63,619 nucleotides of DNA, taken from assembly GCF_900188405.1 (NCBI RefSeq), contig NZ_FZOF01000018.1:1-63619 (forward strand), written 5' to 3'. This stretch comes from Actinacidiphila glaucinigra (GTDB taxonomy: Bacteria; Actinomycetota; Actinomycetes; Streptomycetales; Streptomycetaceae). The first letter of the stretch is position 1, and each line of letters opens with the position of its first letter. The notes beneath the pieces were generated by a model. It saw nothing but the letters and a program-made list of their open reading frames with translations. It made no database searches and had not been told where the DNA came from. This document shows, piece by piece, positions 60,922-63,619 of the stretch. The position numbers and the translations under genes were made by a program.

Positions 60922-61578
60922 TCACGGGGACTGCTCGACGGCTGCCGGCACCGTGCTTCCGGCGGCCGGCCCGGACTCCGCGACCGCGGGAGCGGCGTCC
61001 TTCACGGTGGGGTGGAGCGCGACCACGATGCGGTGCTCGCGACCGCCTTCGGCCTCCGCGTCGTGGTACTTGGCGATCAGAGCGCTCACCCCGCGGGTCA
61101 GCTCCTCCACGAACGCGGCCCGGTCGGCCGCGGAGGCGAAGCGCACCTCGCCGTCGAGGGCATAGGTCGCGAGCCGCTTGCGGGCCCTGGCCGCGCCGGT
61201 GATCAGGGTGCCGACGTCGCGGACGAGGCGGGCGGCGACGGCCAGCAGCCAGCGCGCGGACAACTGGTCGCGGAAGCGCCCGGGGTCCGGCTGGACGGCG
61301 GCCAGCGCGAGCGGGGAGATCACGTACGAGGCCGCGGTGGCCCGCATCAGCCGCTCGGTGACGTTGCCCTTGCGGCGCTCACCGGCCAGCTCCACCAGGC
61401 CGTGCGCCTCCAGCGTCCGCAGGTGGTAGTTCACCTTCTGCCGGGGCAGCCCGACCCGGGCGGCGAGCATGGCAGCCGACGCGGGCCCCTCCGCCAGTTC
61501 GGCGAGGAGGCGGGCCCGTACGGGGTCCAGGGTGGCGGCGGCGGCCGCCGAGTCCTCGATCACGCTCACGTCCAACAT
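60922..61578 (-). CDS. ArsR-like winged-helix regulator
   Basis: 218 residues. Helix-turn-helix DPVRARLLAELAEGPASAAMLAARVGLPRQKVNYHLRTLEAHGLVEL (as motifs, VGLPRQKVNYHLRTLEAHG), the pattern of HTH_20/ArsR proteins, then a helical C-terminal domain without an obvious metal-binding Cys set, so probably not a metal sensor. The perfect palindrome GACAAA-TTAT-TTTGTC 18 bp upstream of the ATG covers the likely -10 region, fitting self-repression. The SRPBCC gene follows after 95 bp and should be co-regulated. Confidence 0.9.
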   Translation of the reverse strand: MLDVSVIEDSAAAAATLDPVRARLLAELAEGPASAAMLAARVGLPRQKVNYHLRTLEAHGLVELAGERRKGNVTERLMRATAASYVISPLALAAVQPDPGRFRDQLSARWLLAVAARLVRDVGTLITGAARARKRLATYALDGEVRFASAADRAAFVEELTRGVSALIAKYHDAEAEGGREHRIVVALHPTVKDAAPAVAESGPAAGSTVPAAVEQSP

Positions 61579-61595
61579 GGCTCCACCATCTCACC

Positions 61596-61611
61596 GACAA
61601 ATTATTTTGTC
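61596..61611. promoter_or_regulatory. AT-rich palindrome before the ArsR-type gene
   Basis: GACAAA (61596-61601) - TTAT - TTTGTC (61606-61611), a perfect 6-bp-arm inverted repeat, strikingly AT-rich for this genome. On the minus strand CTGACA lies about 17 nt upstream of the AAAATA part of the palindrome, so operator and -10 overlap. Confidence 0.75.
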
Positions 61612-61878
61612 CAGCCCACATTTCTTGTCAGTTGGTCGCGGACACCGGCCGGTAACGCCGGCGCCGGGGACGAAACGCCGATTTCACCTGCCGCGCGAAC
61701 GCCCCTGACACACCGGTGGGCGGTGTCCGCGCAGGTGACGCGGCGGAACGCCGTGGGCCCCATCGCGTTACACCGTGGTACTCCACCCCGCACCGCACGG
61801 CTCCTAATGTCAGCCGTCAAGCGGCCCGGAGTTCACCTCCGCGGCCCGCTCATTGCCGCGACGTCGGAGGGAAGACCG
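61612..61878. other. Intergenic region before the nitrilase-type gene
   Basis: With the ArsR promoter this gap totals 300 bp. Beyond the palindrome I see no gene. TAATGT (61805-61810) is a good -10 candidate for the rightward operon (leader about 60 nt), but no matching -35 is evident. GGAGGG at 61866-61871 is the ribosome site of the next gene. Confidence 0.45.
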
Positions 61879-62721
61879 ATGAGTCGAGTAGTGCGCGCCG
61901 CGCTCGTCCAGACGAAGTGGACCGGCGACAAGGAGTCGATGACCGACCTGCACGAGCGCTACGCCCGTGAGGCCGCGGCCCAGGGGGCGCAGGTCATCGG
62001 CTTCCAGGAGGTGTTCAACGCCCCGTACTTCTGCCAGGTGCAGGAGCCCGAGCACTACCGCTGGGCGGAGCCGGTGCCGGACGGCCCGACGATCGTGCGG
62101 ATGCAGGCGCTCGCCAAGGAGCTCCGCATGGTGATGGTCGTCCCGGTCTACGAGATCGAGCAGGCGGGCTTCTACTACAACACCGCCGCCGTGATCGACG
62201 CCGACGGCAGCTATCTCGGCAAGTACCGCAAGCACCACATCCCGCAGGTCAAGGGCTTCTGGGAGAAGTACTACTTCAAGCCCGGCAACCTCGGCTGGCC
62301 GGTGTTCGACACGGCCGTCGGCAAGGTCGGCGTCTACATCTGCTACGACCGCCACTTCCCCGAGGGCTGGCGGGCGCTCGGCCTCGCCGGCGCCGAACTG
62401 GTCTACAACCCCTCCGCCACCTCGCGCGGGCTCTCCTCCTACCTGTGGCAGCTGGAGCAGCCGGCCGCGGCCGTCGCCAACGAGTACTTCGTCGCCGCCA
62501 TCAACCGGGTCGGCCAGGAGGAGTACGGAGACAACGACTTCTACGGCACGTCCTACTTCGTCGACCCGCGCGGCCAGTTCGTGGGCGACGTCGCCTCCGA
62601 CAAGGAGGAGGAACTCGTCGTGCGCGACCTGGACTTCGGGAAGATCGAGGAGGTCCGGCAGCAGTGGGCCTTCTACCGCGACCGCCGCCCCGACGCCTAC
62701 GGCCCGTTGACCGAGGCCTGA
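61879..62721 (+). CDS. Nitrilase-superfamily N-carbamoyl amidohydrolase (beta-ureidopropionase-like)
   Basis: 280 residues, ATG with GGAGGG upstream; the long open frame before it is non-coding. Catalytic triad Glu44 (FQEVFNAPYF), Lys118 (YRKHHIPQ) and Cys155 (ICYDRHFPEGWR). The EVFNAPYFCQVQEPEHYRWAEP region (here EVFNAPYF) and FWEKYYFKPGN are typical of beta-ureidopropionase/beta-alanine synthase and N-carbamoylputrescine amidase relatives. It is 17 nt before a dihydropyrimidinase gene, so it should cleave N-carbamoyl-beta-alanine (or N-carbamoyl amino acids from hydantoins) to the amino acid, CO2 and ammonia. Confidence 0.93.
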   Translation: MSRVVRAALVQTKWTGDKESMTDLHERYAREAAAQGAQVIGFQEVFNAPYFCQVQEPEHYRWAEPVPDGPTIVRMQALAKELRMVMVVPVYEIEQAGFYYNTAAVIDADGSYLGKYRKHHIPQVKGFWEKYYFKPGNLGWPVFDTAVGKVGVYICYDRHFPEGWRALGLAGAELVYNPSATSRGLSSYLWQLEQPAAAVANEYFVAAINRVGQEEYGDNDFYGTSYFVDPRGQFVGDVASDKEEELVVRDLDFGKIEEVRQQWAFYRDRRPDAYGPLTEA

Positions 62722-62738
62722 GGAGAGGGAGGGAACCC

Positions 62739-63619
62739 GTGAGCCGAACCCTGATCCGCGGCGGCCTCGTCATCACCGCCGCGGACGAGGTCCACGCCGA
62801 CGTCCTCGTCGAGGACGAGAAGGTCGTCGCCCTCGCCGCCGCCGGCAGCACGGTCGCCGAAGGATGGACGGCCGACACCGTGATCGACGCGACCGGGAAG
62901 TACGTCATCCCGGGCGGTGTGGACGCGCACACCCACATGGAGCTGCCCTTCGGCGGCACCTTCGCCTCGGACAGCTTCGAGACCGGCACCCGGGCCGCCG
63001 CCTGGGGCGGTACGACGACGATCGTGGACTTCGCCGTGCAGTCGGTGGGCGAGTCGCTGCGCGCCGGTCTGGACACCTGGCACGCGAAGGCCGAGGGCAA
63101 CTGCGCCGTCGACTACGCGTTCCACATGATCGTGTCGGACGTGAACGAGCACAGCCTCAAGGAGATGGACCTCCTCGTCGACGAAGGGGTCACCTCCTTC
63201 AAGCTGTTCATGGCCTACCCCGGGGTCTTCTACAGCGACGACGGCAGGATCCTGCGGGCCATGCAGCGCGGCGCCGCCAACGGCGGACTGGTCATGATGC
63301 ACGCCGAGAACGGCATCGCCATCGACGTCCTGGTCGAACAGGCGCTGGCGGCCGGCCGGACCGACCCCCGCTACCACGGCGAGGTACGGCGCGAGCTGCT
63401 GGAGGCCGAGGCGACCCACCGCGCGATCCGGCTGGCCGAGGTGGCCGGTGCGCCGCTCTACGTCGTGCATGTCTCCGCCGAGCAGGCCGTCGCGGAGCTG
63501 GCGACAGCCCGCGACCGCGGCCTCAACGTCTTCGGAGAGACGTGTCCGCAGTATCTGTTCCTGTCCACGGACAACCTCGCGGAGCCGGACTTCGAGGGCG
63601 CCAAGTACGTGTGTTCCAC
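62739..63619 (+). CDS. hydA: Dihydropyrimidinase / D-hydantoinase, 5' part
   Basis: First 293 residues; the gene continues beyond the window. GTG start after AGGAGAGGGAGGG. Binuclear-zinc amidohydrolase fold with all expected ligands: His64 and His66 (DAHTHME), carboxylated Lys155 (TSFKLFMAY), His188 (MMHAENG) and His244 (VVHVSAE), plus the substrate Tyr in KLFMAYPG. It opens the ring of dihydrouracil, dihydrothymine or hydantoins to the N-carbamoyl product, the step before the nitrilase-type enzyme encoded just upstream. Translation of this frame is open to the last base. Confidence 0.95.
   Translation, partial: MSRTLIRGGLVITAADEVHADVLVEDEKVVALAAAGSTVAEGWTADTVIDATGKYVIPGGVDAHTHMELPFGGTFASDSFETGTRAAAWGGTTTIVDFAVQSVGESLRAGLDTWHAKAEGNCAVDYAFHMIVSDVNEHSLKEMDLLVDEGVTSFKLFMAYPGVFYSDDGRILRAMQRGAANGGLVMMHAENGIAIDVLVEQALAAGRTDPRYHGEVRRELLEAEATHRAIRLAEVAGAPLYVVHVSAEQAVAELATARDRGLNVFGETCPQYLFLSTDNLAEPDFEGAKYVCS

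Overview
The window reads as chromosomal DNA of a high-GC actinomycete, almost certainly a Streptomyces. GC content is very high with strong third-position GC bias. Many starts are GTG, many promoters are apparently leaderless, and typical families are present: mycothiol-dependent enzymes, deazaflavin (F420)-type oxidoreductases, a geranylgeranyl-reductase-family flavoprotein, RsbW-like ATP-binding proteins, a monomeric isocitrate dehydrogenase, and many LacI/TetR/MarR/ROK/DeoR regulators. I see no rRNA, tRNA, CRISPR array, prophage or insertion sequence. It is dense chromosome in short operons, and most operons sit beside their own regulator.

Layout. 1-5.2 kb: the 3' end of etfA, a citrate-lyase/aldolase-like (DUF6986-type) gene behind a palindromic operator, then katG divergent from a Fur-family regulator. 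5.2-11 kb: an acetylxylan-esterase-type hydrolase, two small unknown genes, a LacI regulator divergent from a ROK sugar kinase across a shared palindrome, about 0.7 kb of apparently decayed DNA, and a P-loop kinase-Nudix fusion. 11-20 kb: an M20 dipeptidase, a geranylgeranyl-reductase-like flavoprotein, a DUF4230 protein, a deazaflavin nitroreductase with a divergent TetR, a NarL-type two-component system, and a drug-efflux MFS divergent from MarR. 20-30.4 kb: a mycothiol-dependent enzyme, an MFS divergent from a ROK regulator, a DUF2797 protein, a SHOCT-ATPase-FtsX-permease operon, an anti-sigma-type kinase and a cysteine-synthase-like PLP enzyme.

30.4-46 kb: membrane proteins of unknown role, a SRPBCC protein, a DeoR regulator, a 766-residue membrane hydrolase convergent with a beta-helix/AAA+ ATPase fusion, an Rv1733c-like protein, a MOSC protein, two glycosyltransferases (convergent, overlapping) and an Asp/Glu-racemase-like enzyme. 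46-51 kb: a compact glycan operon, LacI - GH1 beta-glucosidase - GH31 alpha-xylosidase. In the GH31 protein the residues known to define E. coli YicI fall at identical positions, which points to xyloglucan-oligosaccharide use. 51-60 kb: an O-antigen-ligase-like protein, a Nudix hydrolase, a 3-hydroxybutyrate-dehydrogenase-like SDR with a GAF/PucR-type regulator, a VOC protein, an MFS transporter and icd. 60-63.6 kb: an ArsR-type regulator with a SRPBCC partner, then a nitrilase-family N-carbamoyl amidohydrolase and the 5' part of a dihydropyrimidinase (reductive pyrimidine or hydantoin catabolism).

Two regulatory patterns run through the window. First, at least 14 genes have a TANNNT -10 box ending 6-7 nt before the start codon, so their mRNAs should be leaderless; this fixes several otherwise ambiguous starts. 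Second, nearly every regulator has a clear palindrome in its own intergenic region, so specific operator-regulator pairs can be proposed.
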